A stretch of DNA of 64,000 nt from an uncultured Bacilli bacterium (lineage in GTDB: Bacteria > Bacillota_I > Bacilli_A > RF39 > UBA660). The stretch spans positions 1 through 64,000 of the forward strand of contig CAKOOV010000002.1 of NCBI GenBank assembly GCA_934098435.1. Reading direction: 5' to 3'. Under the pieces are notes generated by a model that was given only the letters and a program-made list of their open reading frames with translations, was not told where the DNA came from and ran no database searches. How positions within the stretch are numbered: position 1 is the stretch's first letter; every line of letters starts with the position of its first letter. A program made the translations under genes and the position numbers. Positions 36,470 through 44,892 of the stretch are shown here, one piece after another.

Positions 36470-36488
36470 AGATTGATTAATTCAATCT
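36470..36488 (+). terminator. Terminator of the Nudix gene
   Basis: AGATTGA/TCAATCT stem around five bases followed by seven T's. Confidence 0.8.
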
Positions 36489-36511
36489 TTTTTTATTACC
36501 ATTTAAAAAAT

Positions 36512-36551
36512 AAAAAATGCAAAGTATCTCCTAATACTTTACATTTAATTT
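36512..36551 (-). repeat. 40-bp direct repeat, copy 2 (thrS terminator)
   Basis: Second copy of 35907-35946. It starts three bases past the thrS stop and works as the thrS terminator, with an 11-bp stem and a T run on the minus strand. Confidence 0.9.
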
Positions 36552-36554
36552 ATT

Positions 36555-38300
36555 CTATTTCTTATCCTCTATTTGTTTTTCTAACATAGATTTAAACTCT
36601 TCTAATGTTACAGTAGTACTATCATCACTACCAAACTTACGATAAGTAATAGTATTATTATCCCTTTCATTATTACCAAGTACTAAAGTATATGGTATCT
36701 TCTTAGTTTGAGACTCTCTAATCTTATATCCCATCTTTTCATCTCTAGAATCCAATTCAACTCTAAATTCATCACTTCTAAGTTCTTCAAGAACCTTATT
36801 AGCATACTCTAAATGATATTCATTATTAACTGGAATAATATTTATTTGTACTGGACTAAGCCATAATGGAAAAGCACCTGCATAATGTTCAATTAAAATA
36901 CCGATAAATCTTTCTATTGATCCATAAATAACCCTATGAAGCATAACAGGTCTCTTTTTAGAACCATCCTTATCAATATAAACCAAATCAAATCTTTCAG
37001 GTAAATTCATATCAAGCTGAATAGTACCACATTGCCATACTCTTCCCAAAGAATCTTTAATATGAAAGTCTAGCTTAGGTCCATAGAAAGCTCCGTCACC
37101 AGGATTAATCTTACATTCATGACCAGCCTTATTACAAGCATCCTGCAATGCTTTTTCTGATTTATTCCAGATTTCCAAATCACCAATATATTTTTCTTCA
37201 GGTCTTGTTGATAATTCAATATCATAAGTTAATCCAAATATTTTATACATTCTATCAATAAAATTAATTAATCTTATAACCTCTTCTTCTATTTGATCAG
37301 GTCTCATAAAAATATGAGCATCATCTTGAGTAAAAGTTCTTACTCTAAATAAACCATTTAAAGCTCCAGAAGCTTCATGTCTATGTACTTGTCCTAGTTC
37401 TCCTATTCTAAGAGGTAAATCTTTATATGAATGTAAAGAATTTTTATATACTAACATTCCACCAGGACAATTCATAGGTTTAATAGCAAACACTTTATCA
37501 TCTATCTCACTAGTATACATATTTTCTCTATAATTATACCAATGACCTGATAACTCCCATAATTCTTTATTTAACATAATAGGAGTCTTAACAAATTGAT
37601 ATCCTTCTTTAGTATGTTCTCTATACCAAAAATTTTCAAGTTCATTTCTTAGTATCATTCCTTTAGGCAAGAAGAAAGGAAATCCAGGTCCATATTCACT
37701 TATCATAAATAATTCCAATTCTTTACCCAATTTCTTATGATCTCTTTTTTTCGCTTCCTCAAGAAAATCTAAATGTTCTTTTAATTCTTCTTCACTTCTA
37801 AAACATACTCCATATATTCTCTGAAGCATCTTATTATTGGCGTCTCCCTTCCAATAAGCACCACTTACCTTAAGTAATTTAAAATATTTTAATTCCTTTA
37901 CAGTATCAACATGAGGTCCTCTACAAAGATCAGTAAAATCTCCTTGTGTATAACAAGATATTACCGTTTCATTCTCATCCATTCTACTAATTAAATCTAT
38001 TTTATATGGATCATCATGGAACATTTCTAAAGCCTCATCTTTAGATATTTCATGTCTTACAATCCTTTTACCATCCTTAGCAATCTTCTTCATTTCTTTT
38101 TCAATTTTAGGCAAATCCTCTTCTTTAATAACATCTTCTCCCAAGTCAATATCATAATAGAAGCCATCCTCTATTACAGGACCTACCCAAAATTTAGCAT
38201 TAGGATATAAATGCTTTACAGCTTGTGCAAGTAAATGTGCACAAGAATGATTTAATTTACTTAAATCTTCATTTTCTTTAATATTTACCATATTTACCAT
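36555..38300 (-). CDS. thrS: Threonyl-tRNA synthetase, lacking the TGS domain
   Basis: 581 residues, against about 640 in Bacillus. The N-terminal TGS domain is absent: the protein starts almost directly with the editing domain, LNHSCAHLLAQAVKHLYP (HxxxH). The catalytic core shows LPKGMILRNELENFW, MNCPGGMLVYK (zinc cysteine), GQVHRHEASGALNGLFRVR and FTQDDAHIF (motif 2), and motif 3 HRVIYGSIERFIGIL; the anticodon domain closes the protein. ATGs at 38300 and 38291 both fit the AAAGGAAAGGA purine stretch. It overlaps the 105-aa gene upstream, and both follow a T-box leader that senses uncharged tRNA(Thr). Confidence 0.96.
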   Translation of the reverse strand: MVNMVNIKENEDLSKLNHSCAHLLAQAVKHLYPNAKFWVGPVIEDGFYYDIDLGEDVIKEEDLPKIEKEMKKIAKDGKRIVRHEISKDEALEMFHDDPYKIDLISRMDENETVISCYTQGDFTDLCRGPHVDTVKELKYFKLLKVSGAYWKGDANNKMLQRIYGVCFRSEEELKEHLDFLEEAKKRDHKKLGKELELFMISEYGPGFPFFLPKGMILRNELENFWYREHTKEGYQFVKTPIMLNKELWELSGHWYNYRENMYTSEIDDKVFAIKPMNCPGGMLVYKNSLHSYKDLPLRIGELGQVHRHEASGALNGLFRVRTFTQDDAHIFMRPDQIEEEVIRLINFIDRMYKIFGLTYDIELSTRPEEKYIGDLEIWNKSEKALQDACNKAGHECKINPGDGAFYGPKLDFHIKDSLGRVWQCGTIQLDMNLPERFDLVYIDKDGSKKRPVMLHRVIYGSIERFIGILIEHYAGAFPLWLSPVQINIIPVNNEYHLEYANKVLEELRSDEFRVELDSRDEKMGYKIRESQTKKIPYTLVLGNNERDNNTITYRKFGSDDSTTVTLEEFKSMLEKQIEDKK

Positions 38301-38595
38301 TCCTTTCCTTTGATTTCCTTTTCTTATTCATCTTCCTAATCTTAGTTTCTTTCTTAATTTCTCTTCTATATCCAAAACCATCATTATCATAATAATGATC
38401 ATTATTAACATAAATATTATACCTCATTCTAATATATCCATCTAATATTCTAATAGAATCAGAATTAGCACCGAACCATCTTAATTCCTCTCTTAATTCT
38501 AATAATTCACTCAAATTCAAATCTAAAACACTTAAATACCATAAATAATCTCTATTACCCTGTACCTCTACTGGTACATATCCTTTAATATCCAT
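38278..38595 (-). CDS. Unknown 105-residue protein in the T-box/thrS operon
   Basis: 105 residues, soluble. The first 65 are amphipathic and look folded (YLWYLSVLDLNLSELLELRE, then LRWFGANSDSIRILDGYIRM); the last 30 are strongly basic (RREIKKETKIRKMNKKRKSK). I do not recognise the family and it is not a TGS domain. AGGAGG lies six bases before the ATG, a strong ribosome site, so it is very likely translated. It sits between the thrS T-box and thrS and overlaps thrS by 23 bases, so its synthesis should rise when threonyl-tRNA is short. The basic tail suggests RNA binding, which is only inference. Confidence 0.8.
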   Translation of the reverse strand: MDIKGYVPVEVQGNRDYLWYLSVLDLNLSELLELREELRWFGANSDSIRILDGYIRMRYNIYVNNDHYYDNDGFGYRREIKKETKIRKMNKKRKSKERNGKYGKY

Positions 38596-38605
38596 ACTAA
38601 CCTCC

Positions 38606-38813
38606 TATAAATAAAAAAAGACCACTTAAAGGAGAGAATACATCTCGGTACCATCCTTATTTGGTCTTAATTATGATAACGGTTTTACCCGGTAATCTCT
38701 TTCGAGTACACTCAAAGGTAGTAATTATATATCCCTATTATTAGTTTACACCAACCACTAACTCTCTATAAATAAAATATATATAATCATGTCCTTCTCA
38801 TTGCTTTGAATAT
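38606..38813 (-). promoter_or_regulatory. T-box leader of the thrS operon
   Basis: A leader of about 205 bases from the promoter at 38820-38848. The T-box core TGGTACCGAGA (minus strand; CGGTACCA at 38646-38653) is preceded by AAGGA and lies inside an imperfect terminator hairpin (AAGACCA.../...TGGTCTT) with seven T's at 38612-38618. Stem I has GAGAGT...ACTC at its base, a GGTGTAA element like the conserved GNUG loop, and ACTACC on its 3' side (38717-38722), which offers ACT or ACC, both Thr codons, as specifier. Uncharged tRNA(Thr) should pair here and allow read-through. Confidence 0.88.
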
Positions 38814-38819
38814 GAATAT

Positions 38820-38848
38820 ATTATATGACTATTTCTTTTTTTTGTCAA
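38820..38848 (-). promoter_or_regulatory. Promoter of the T-box/thrS operon
   Basis: Consensus TTGACA (38843-38848), 17 bases, TATAAT (38820-38825) on the minus strand, directly after the stop codon of the 98-aa gene. Confidence 0.9.
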
Positions 38849-38851
38849 TAA

Positions 38852-39148
38852 CTATCTATTAATAATATCAATATTTGTATAATCAGAATTAACATATTCA
38901 ACTAATAAAGGTATATTAAACTTTGATATTCTCTTAATAAATTGTTCAAACAATATAGTAAATATATCAATTCTATATATTAGTAAATCATCAATAACAT
39001 TAATACCTATACTTTGCATATAATTAATAATTTTTAAAGCATCATCTTCATTACATGATAAATTAAATAATATCGCTTCATTATTATTCTTCATCATCTC
39101 AATCAATGTACTATCACTTATATTTACCCTCTTTAAGAAATCAATCAT
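38852..39148 (-). CDS. Unknown helical 98-residue protein
   Basis: 98 residues, predicted all-helical, no membrane segment. Its pattern (ALKIINYMQSIGINVID, then ILFEQFIKRISKF) resembles helix pairs inside the 606-residue protein encoded just upstream (TINDILRVFSDNGVSLYIKGY, LVQILLHSNGDIVSSI), as if both were built from mTERF-like alpha repeats. It overlaps that gene by four bases (ATGA), so translation is coupled. Last gene of a four-gene operon of unknowns. Function unknown. Confidence 0.75.
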   Translation of the reverse strand: MIDFLKRVNISDSTLIEMMKNNNEAILFNLSCNEDDALKIINYMQSIGINVIDDLLIYRIDIFTILFEQFIKRISKFNIPLLVEYVNSDYTNIDIINR

Positions 39149-40962
39149 CTTCTAGCTACCCCTCTCAAATCCTTACCATATACTTTTTCTAGACAATCTT
39201 CTATATTTCTATATTGTTCTTCAGTTAAAATACTATTTTTACATATAGCATATTTTATTGCTCCCAAAGTACCTGCCATACGATTCTTAATTAAAGTTTC
39301 ATAAATTCTAAGTACCTTATATCTAGAAATTATTACACCATTAAAATTATATCTTAAATCATCCATCTTATACTCTTCTACTTTTTGAATAAAATAATTA
39401 TTATAAGCAAGAATTATAGGGCCTGCATTTCTATTACTATTTACAACATCATCAAATCTAGAATCAAATGTAGGAATATATTGCCCTACTGATTCAACTT
39501 TATTGCTATCATTTAAATTAAATTCATTATTCTTATCATTAGAAATTGAACCCATAAATTGAACCTTCTGTGTTCTTCTCTTACTATAAATATCTTTATT
39601 CATTTGACTAGCTTTAACTATACGATAAAACATCAAATCATCACTTCTTTTATTAACATATGAGAAATTAGATAAAATATATTCGTAGCAGCCAACCTCA
39701 ATAAACTGATCAATTGAAGATAAAGGATCAACAGCCTGAAATGATGACAAAGTATTCTTATATATTTCTGAAGGTATTTTATAAAAATCAAAACTATCAA
39801 AATTTTCTTTTACTTTATTATAAGAAAGACAAAATACACTAGGACAATCTTTAATAATATTAGTAGGATCTATCCCTCTCGATATAAATAATTTCCTATT
39901 TTTAATATAATTATCATATGCTCCAGTTACATATTTTTTATCATCTGAATATAAACCATCTACTGTTTTCTTTTTGCCACCAGATCTACTATTATAGTAA
40001 GCACGTTTACCATTAATAAATAACGATGGAAAATTTAAATACTTATTTAATAATTCAGTTAAAGAAACATTATAACTATTACCTTCATTATCAATATATT
40101 TATTACAAGTACAATCATCCTTTAAATTACTCATAATACTTGATACTATATCCCCATTAGAATGTAATAATATCTGAACTAGCTTACTACTATAACCTTT
40201 AATATATAAAGATACCCCGTTATCACTAAATACCCTCAAAATATCATTTATAGTAGACAAATTACCATACTTAAGTAATTGTACTTTGTCTTTATTTTTA
40301 AAATCATCGAAATTATAATTATATTTATCAAATAAATCAAAAACATCAGATTCAGATAAATTAGTTTCTTCTAACAAAATAACCTCTTCATCATCTTTAT
40401 TTACCTTTATATTATTAATTAATTCCAACGATTTCAAAGATATATCTTGAATAATAGTCATTTGTTTATCAATAGATAAATCAGATAATTTCAAATATAA
40501 AGCTATATTATCAATATCTAAAGAAGTTAAATAACCATTTTCACTATATAAATTACTAATCTTACCAATTAAATTTTCAATAATTTCTATAGTACTTTTT
40601 CTGTCTTTAATATCTTCATTATTATCTATTAATAATTCTTTCTTACCATTCAAATCATTTATTATTCTATTAGTAATATCCACTATTTCATTTTTTTGTT
40701 CCGTAGTTAAAGGAAAATAACTTAACATTGACAATTTTTTATACATTTCTAATTTATTAATAATATTTATATCAAAATCAGATAAGACTTTCTTTAACTC
40801 TTCTATAGATAAATCACTTATTTTTATCGGATTATCTAATACTGAAAATAAATTATTTAATAAACTATTAAAAGAAAATAATAATTTTAATTCTATATTA
40901 TTTATATCCTTCAATTGACTATTTTTAACTAGTTTTAAAGTATTTATTATTTGTTCTTCCAT
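39145..40962 (-). CDS. Unknown 606-residue protein with mTERF-like helical repeats
   Basis: About 606 residues, soluble and mostly helical, rich in Asn, Asp, Lys and Ile. Several segments have the look of mTERF-type or similar alpha-solenoid repeats: GVSLYIKGYSSKLVQILLHSNG near 250, and FISRGIDPTNIIKDCPSVFCLSYNKVKENF near 360-390 (given here in two parts of one stretch). A basic central part (RAYYNSRSGGKKKTVDG) could touch nucleic acid. I cannot name a family. The ATG at 40962 lies seven bases after AGGAAG; the longer frame start at 40986 is inside the upstream gene. Third gene of the unknown operon. Confidence 0.75.
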   Translation of the reverse strand: MEEQIINTLKLVKNSQLKDINNIELKLLFSFNSLLNNLFSVLDNPIKISDLSIEELKKVLSDFDINIINKLEMYKKLSMLSYFPLTTEQKNEIVDITNRIINDLNGKKELLIDNNEDIKDRKSTIEIIENLIGKISNLYSENGYLTSLDIDNIALYLKLSDLSIDKQMTIIQDISLKSLELINNIKVNKDDEEVILLEETNLSESDVFDLFDKYNYNFDDFKNKDKVQLLKYGNLSTINDILRVFSDNGVSLYIKGYSSKLVQILLHSNGDIVSSIMSNLKDDCTCNKYIDNEGNSYNVSLTELLNKYLNFPSLFINGKRAYYNSRSGGKKKTVDGLYSDDKKYVTGAYDNYIKNRKLFISRGIDPTNIIKDCPSVFCLSYNKVKENFDSFDFYKIPSEIYKNTLSSFQAVDPLSSIDQFIEVGCYEYILSNFSYVNKRSDDLMFYRIVKASQMNKDIYSKRRTQKVQFMGSISNDKNNEFNLNDSNKVESVGQYIPTFDSRFDDVVNSNRNAGPIILAYNNYFIQKVEEYKMDDLRYNFNGVIISRYKVLRIYETLIKNRMAGTLGAIKYAICKNSILTEEQYRNIEDCLEKVYGKDLRGVARR

Positions 40963-40966
40963 TTTA

Positions 40967-42889
40967 TCACTTCCTAATTTTATCAATATCTTCTAAAGGA
41001 ACTTCCGGATTTTTAGATAACTTATCATAAATAGCATATGCATCATCAATCAAGCCAAAAACCTCACTTTTACTCGAAGAATCAAAATCACTATTAAATA
41101 AATTAAATACATGTCTTATATTAACTATCTCACGAGCAATTCGACTATTAAAATATGCAGGTACCCTATCACTATCATTAAGTTTTTCACGACAACCAAT
41201 AATTAATAAAACAGAAGGATTATCTATGCCATATGCTTCACTCAATATTTCTTTGTTTTTAGCGGATACTGATAATTTAACATAAGCAACTCTACCATCA
41301 CCACTTCTATTTCTATATGCCTTTACCTCTTTAGTATAATCAGGTATTTTTCTTTCAGAACTAGGTTGAAGTTCCCTACTTCCTAATATATCTTTAGATT
41401 GATAAAATTCATATCTTTTAAGATTATGTAATATACTTACAATATTATTCATAACAGACTTTTGTTCTTTAAGTATTATCTTTTGATCATCATAAACACA
41501 ATAATTACCATCCTCTAGTGGTAAAAATAATATTATTGAATTATCCTTATTCACTTGTTCTTCTAAAGGTTCTTCTGTAATATTTCTTTCAACATTTAAT
41601 ACTTCATATTCTCTCTTTAATCTAGTTATTAAACTTATTACATCAGCCTTTTGACTATTTAAACAACTATTTATATCATCTTGTAATCCTTCATTTACAT
41701 ATTCTTTTTCATTAGCACGATATTCCAAATATTCATCAAAAGATTCTTTTAACTTTCTAAATAATTCCAAACACATTACATAATTTACAGAAAACCTCTC
41801 ACTAATTTCAGCAGTATTAGTATCACCACCTTTAATAAGTTCTAAAATACTATGTATCATATTTTTATCAACTTCATTAAACTTATCATAAGCATCAAAC
41901 TCTAATTCCCCTAAAGATAAATACTTTTCTATTTCTTTTTTTTCTTCTTGAGTAAAATCATCTACTTGTGAAACAAATTGAGACTGTTCTTCTTTCTTAT
42001 ATTCATGATTAAATATTTCAAGAATATAATTAAATATTATCATTATTTCATTTCTGTGTTCTTTAAAACTAGGTAATAAATTTTCTTTTAAATCCTCTAT
42101 AATAAGATTTAACTTATCTGGAGATGAATCATATACCTTAATCCTTGTATCTAAACTATAATCCCCCTTAAGTAAATCAACTAATGAATCATGTACCAAG
42201 GTTTTACCTTTTTCATAATTATCAATAATAAACATTATTTTATCATAAATATCTAATTCATCAGCACTTAAAGAAAGTTCATCTTGCTTATTATCATAAC
42301 CATCATTTTCTACTTTATTATCTTCATCTATTACTCTTTGTATTCTTTCAGAATTCTCACTTATAATAATTTCTTGTTTGCGTTGATTCAATTTTCTTAA
42401 TTGTTCTGCATAAGAAATACTATCTTTAGAAAATAACAATGTTAAATTATACTTTACACTTTCATCTAAACTAGTATTATTTAAAAATATAAAAAATCTA
42501 TTTAATTCATCCTTATTTAAATGTCTAACAATTTTACCATCATTAATTAAACTCAAATATTCATAATAATCATCTAATTCATTATTAGAATCCAAATTCA
42601 ATTTATAAATTTTCATTTCCAAAGTTCTAGAGGCGCTTAATAAAATCTGTTTCAACTCTTTCAAATAATCTTTCGCCGCTTCAACCTGAGGAATATTATC
42701 ATCATTAAATAAACGTATTATACTTATTGCTTCCATGATTTTATTAACTTTACTAGTAATATCTTCATTAGGATAAATAAATGACAATACATTCTTTAAA
42801 TCATCAACATTCATCTTTTCAAATTCATAATCACCAATTACCTTATCAAGAAAATCAATATTCCTCTTTAATTCCATCAAATCATTCAT
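40967..42889 (-). CDS. Unknown 640-residue protein with RelE-like C-terminal region
   Basis: 640 residues, soluble. The first 430 are helical and acidic, including EEKKEIEKYLSLGELEFDAYD and a segment with helix-turn-helix character (GGDTNTAEISERFSVNYVMCL). Residues about 460-600 are beta-rich: SIILFLPLEDGNYCVYD, AYRNRSGDGRVAYVKLSV and PSVLLIIGCREKLND. The pattern R-x-G-D-x-R-x-x-Y ... L-I-I-G-x-R-x-K resembles the RelE/ParE toxin fold, though it is an inference from a few residues. AGGTGAT precedes the ATG. It lies between two other unknown genes in one operon. Confidence 0.75.
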   Translation of the reverse strand: MNDLMELKRNIDFLDKVIGDYEFEKMNVDDLKNVLSFIYPNEDITSKVNKIMEAISIIRLFNDDNIPQVEAAKDYLKELKQILLSASRTLEMKIYKLNLDSNNELDDYYEYLSLINDGKIVRHLNKDELNRFFIFLNNTSLDESVKYNLTLLFSKDSISYAEQLRKLNQRKQEIIISENSERIQRVIDEDNKVENDGYDNKQDELSLSADELDIYDKIMFIIDNYEKGKTLVHDSLVDLLKGDYSLDTRIKVYDSSPDKLNLIIEDLKENLLPSFKEHRNEIMIIFNYILEIFNHEYKKEEQSQFVSQVDDFTQEEKKEIEKYLSLGELEFDAYDKFNEVDKNMIHSILELIKGGDTNTAEISERFSVNYVMCLELFRKLKESFDEYLEYRANEKEYVNEGLQDDINSCLNSQKADVISLITRLKREYEVLNVERNITEEPLEEQVNKDNSIILFLPLEDGNYCVYDDQKIILKEQKSVMNNIVSILHNLKRYEFYQSKDILGSRELQPSSERKIPDYTKEVKAYRNRSGDGRVAYVKLSVSAKNKEILSEAYGIDNPSVLLIIGCREKLNDSDRVPAYFNSRIAREIVNIRHVFNLFNSDFDSSSKSEVFGLIDDAYAIYDKLSKNPEVPLEDIDKIRK

Positions 42890-42899
42890 TATTTATCAC

Positions 42900-43373
42900 C
42901 TATAATATTTTTTTCTTGTTATATGTATTTTCTATTTCTTTATATATATCAATAAAAGCATCACAAGAAGCATTATAAAAATTAATATTTATATTTAATA
43001 ATGCTTGTAGTTCAGTAATCGTTCTCTTTAAATACGTAATATAACCATCAAAAATATAATCATCATATTTAAGTATTTCTTCCATCTCCACCAATCTATC
43101 ATTTACATATTTAATAATCTTTTCATCATTACATTTTTTCAAAGCAGTTTTAATAATATTTATCTCTTTCTTTATTCTTTCATTATCAGACATTTTCTCA
43201 TTCTTAACAGTATATACGTCATCCTCATATCCTTGTAATTTCTTATAATCAATTTTAGATATCTTAGAATAATTAGAGTATAATCTTAATAATATTTTCA
43301 AATTAATATCATTACTATTAGTAGAATTTAAATAGTCCTTTATAATATCCATCTTAAGATTTGTATCTTCCAT
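42900..43373 (-). CDS. Unknown helical 157-residue protein
   Basis: About 157 residues, all helical and highly charged, with no membrane segment and no motif I recognise (LKILLRLYSNYSKISKIDYKK, RIKKEINIIKTALKKCNDE, YLKRTITELQALLNI). The start at 43373 follows GAGGTGG; an earlier in-frame ATG at 43427 overlaps the -35 box and cannot be transcribed from this promoter. First gene of the four-gene operon behind the TTGAAT-17-TATAAT promoter. Perhaps a small partner of the two large proteins that follow. Confidence 0.75.
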   Translation of the reverse strand: MEDTNLKMDIIKDYLNSTNSNDINLKILLRLYSNYSKISKIDYKKLQGYEDDVYTVKNEKMSDNERIKKEINIIKTALKKCNDEKIIKYVNDRLVEMEEILKYDDYIFDGYITYLKRTITELQALLNININFYNASCDAFIDIYKEIENTYNKKKIL

Positions 43374-43398
43374 AATACCACCTCTATAATCTGTCAAA

Positions 43399-43427
43399 AT
43401 TATACCATATTCTAGTAAAATATTCAA
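43399..43427 (-). promoter_or_regulatory. Promoter of the four-gene unknown operon
   Basis: Minus-strand TTGAAT (43422-43427), 17 bases, TATAAT (43399-43404), just after the glyS terminator. Confidence 0.75.
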
Positions 43428-43432
43428 TAAAA

Positions 43433-43456
43433 AAAGAACAACATACTTTGTTCTTT
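43433..43456 (-). terminator. Terminator of glyS
   Basis: AAAGAACAA/TTGTTCTTT stem around six bases with a minus-strand T run. The glyS stop codon begins in the stem. Confidence 0.8.
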
Positions 43457-44834
43457 AAAACTTAATCCTATCCTCAATATACTTAGTAAGTTCCTCTACT
43501 TTAACAGTAGTTTGTTCCATAGTATCCCTATCTCTTATAGTCACTGTACCATTATTAATAGTATCTTCATCAACAGTAATACAATAAGGAGTACCAATAG
43601 CATCACTTCTTCTATATCTCTTACCAATACTACCAGATTCATCATAACAAGTCATAAAAGATTTAGCAAGCATATTATAAATTTCCATAGCCTTCTCACT
43701 ATGATATTTCTTTACTAAAGGAAGAACACATACTTTATATGGTGCTAAATAAGGATATATTTTTAAAACCTCACGAGTAGTTCCATCATCAAGTACATCT
43801 TCATTATATGCATCACAAAGTACTGCAAGCAATAGTCTATCTACACCTACTGAAGGTTCGATAACATAAGGTAAATATTTTTCATTAGTCTCCGGATCTA
43901 AATATCTCATATCCGTTTTAGAATGCTCCTGATGTACAGTCAAATCATAATCAGTACGATCCGCTATTCCCCATAATTCTCCCCATCCCATAGGATATTT
44001 ATATTCAATATCTGTAGTAGCTTTGCTATAGAAGACTAATTCTTCTTTAGCATGATCACGATATCTCAAATTCTCTTCTCTAATACCAATTTCTTTTAAG
44101 AAATCTAAGCAATGGGTTTTCCAATAAGAAAACCATTCTAAATCACTACCAGGTTTGCAGAAAAATTCATATTCCATTTGTTCAAACTCACGAGTTCTAA
44201 AAATAAAATTACCAGGAGTTATCTCATTTCTAAAAGCTTTACCAATCTGTCCAATACCAAAAGGTACTTTAGCTCTCATACTTCTTAAAACATTATTAAA
44301 GTTAACAAATATACCTTGAGCAGTCTCTCCTCTTAAATAAACCAAACTAGAAGAATCAGAAGTAACACCCATATGTGTTTCAAATAACAAATTAAATTTA
44401 CGTATCTTAGTAAAATCACTCTTTCCACATTTAGGACAAGGAATATTATTATCACTAATATACTTTTCTAACTTCTCATTATCCCAACCATCACCAGTCT
44501 CTTCTCCATGAGTAAACTCTTCTATAAGTTTATCAGCTCTATGTCTAGTTTTACACTTCTTACAATCTATCAAAGGATCAGAAAAACTAGCAACATGACC
44601 AGATGCAACCCATACATTAGGATTCATAAGTATAGCAGCATCAAGACCATAACTATTAACATGTTCCTCAATAAACTTCTTATGCCATGCCTTCTTAATA
44701 TTTTCCTTAAGTTCTCTACCTAAAGGACCATAATCCCAAGTATTAGCAAGACCACCATATATCTCACTACCTTGAAATATAAAACCATATTGTTTACAAA
44801 AATTAACCATTTTATCCATTGTCATATTTTCCAT
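43455..44834 (-). CDS. glyS: Glycyl-tRNA synthetase, dimeric type
   Basis: 459 residues, the alpha2 (eukaryote/Bacillus-unlike-E. coli) form of class II GlyRS. GFIFQGSEIYGGLANTWDYGPLG opens the catalytic domain (shown from residue 18), IRKFNLLFETHMG and LRGETAQGIFVNF follow, and motif 2 is GKAFRNEITPGNFIFRTREFEQME in two adjoining parts. Motif 3 lies in IEPSVGVDRLLLAVL. A zinc-type CKKCKTRH...CPKCG pair interrupts the core, as usual. The anticodon-binding domain ends the protein. GAAGAAGG precedes the ATG and a TTTACA-17-TATTAT promoter lies just above; no T-box is present. Confidence 0.96.
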   Translation of the reverse strand: MENMTMDKMVNFCKQYGFIFQGSEIYGGLANTWDYGPLGRELKENIKKAWHKKFIEEHVNSYGLDAAILMNPNVWVASGHVASFSDPLIDCKKCKTRHRADKLIEEFTHGEETGDGWDNEKLEKYISDNNIPCPKCGKSDFTKIRKFNLLFETHMGVTSDSSSLVYLRGETAQGIFVNFNNVLRSMRAKVPFGIGQIGKAFRNEITPGNFIFRTREFEQMEYEFFCKPGSDLEWFSYWKTHCLDFLKEIGIREENLRYRDHAKEELVFYSKATTDIEYKYPMGWGELWGIADRTDYDLTVHQEHSKTDMRYLDPETNEKYLPYVIEPSVGVDRLLLAVLCDAYNEDVLDDGTTREVLKIYPYLAPYKVCVLPLVKKYHSEKAMEIYNMLAKSFMTCYDESGSIGKRYRRSDAIGTPYCITVDEDTINNGTVTIRDRDTMEQTTVKVEELTKYIEDRIKF

Positions 44835-44858
44835 TTTATACCTTCTTCCATGTCATAT

Positions 44859-44887
44859 ATAATACTATATTTTAAATATTTTGTAAA
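44859..44887 (-). promoter_or_regulatory. Promoter of glyS
   Basis: Minus-strand TTTACA (44882-44887), 17 bases, TATTAT (44859-44864). The leader is too short for a riboswitch. Confidence 0.6.
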
Positions 44888-44892
44888 TACTA

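Noticed and set aside
43373..44892. T-box for glyS
   Set aside because: The leader between promoter and ATG is only about 20 bases and has no TGGNACC-type core.
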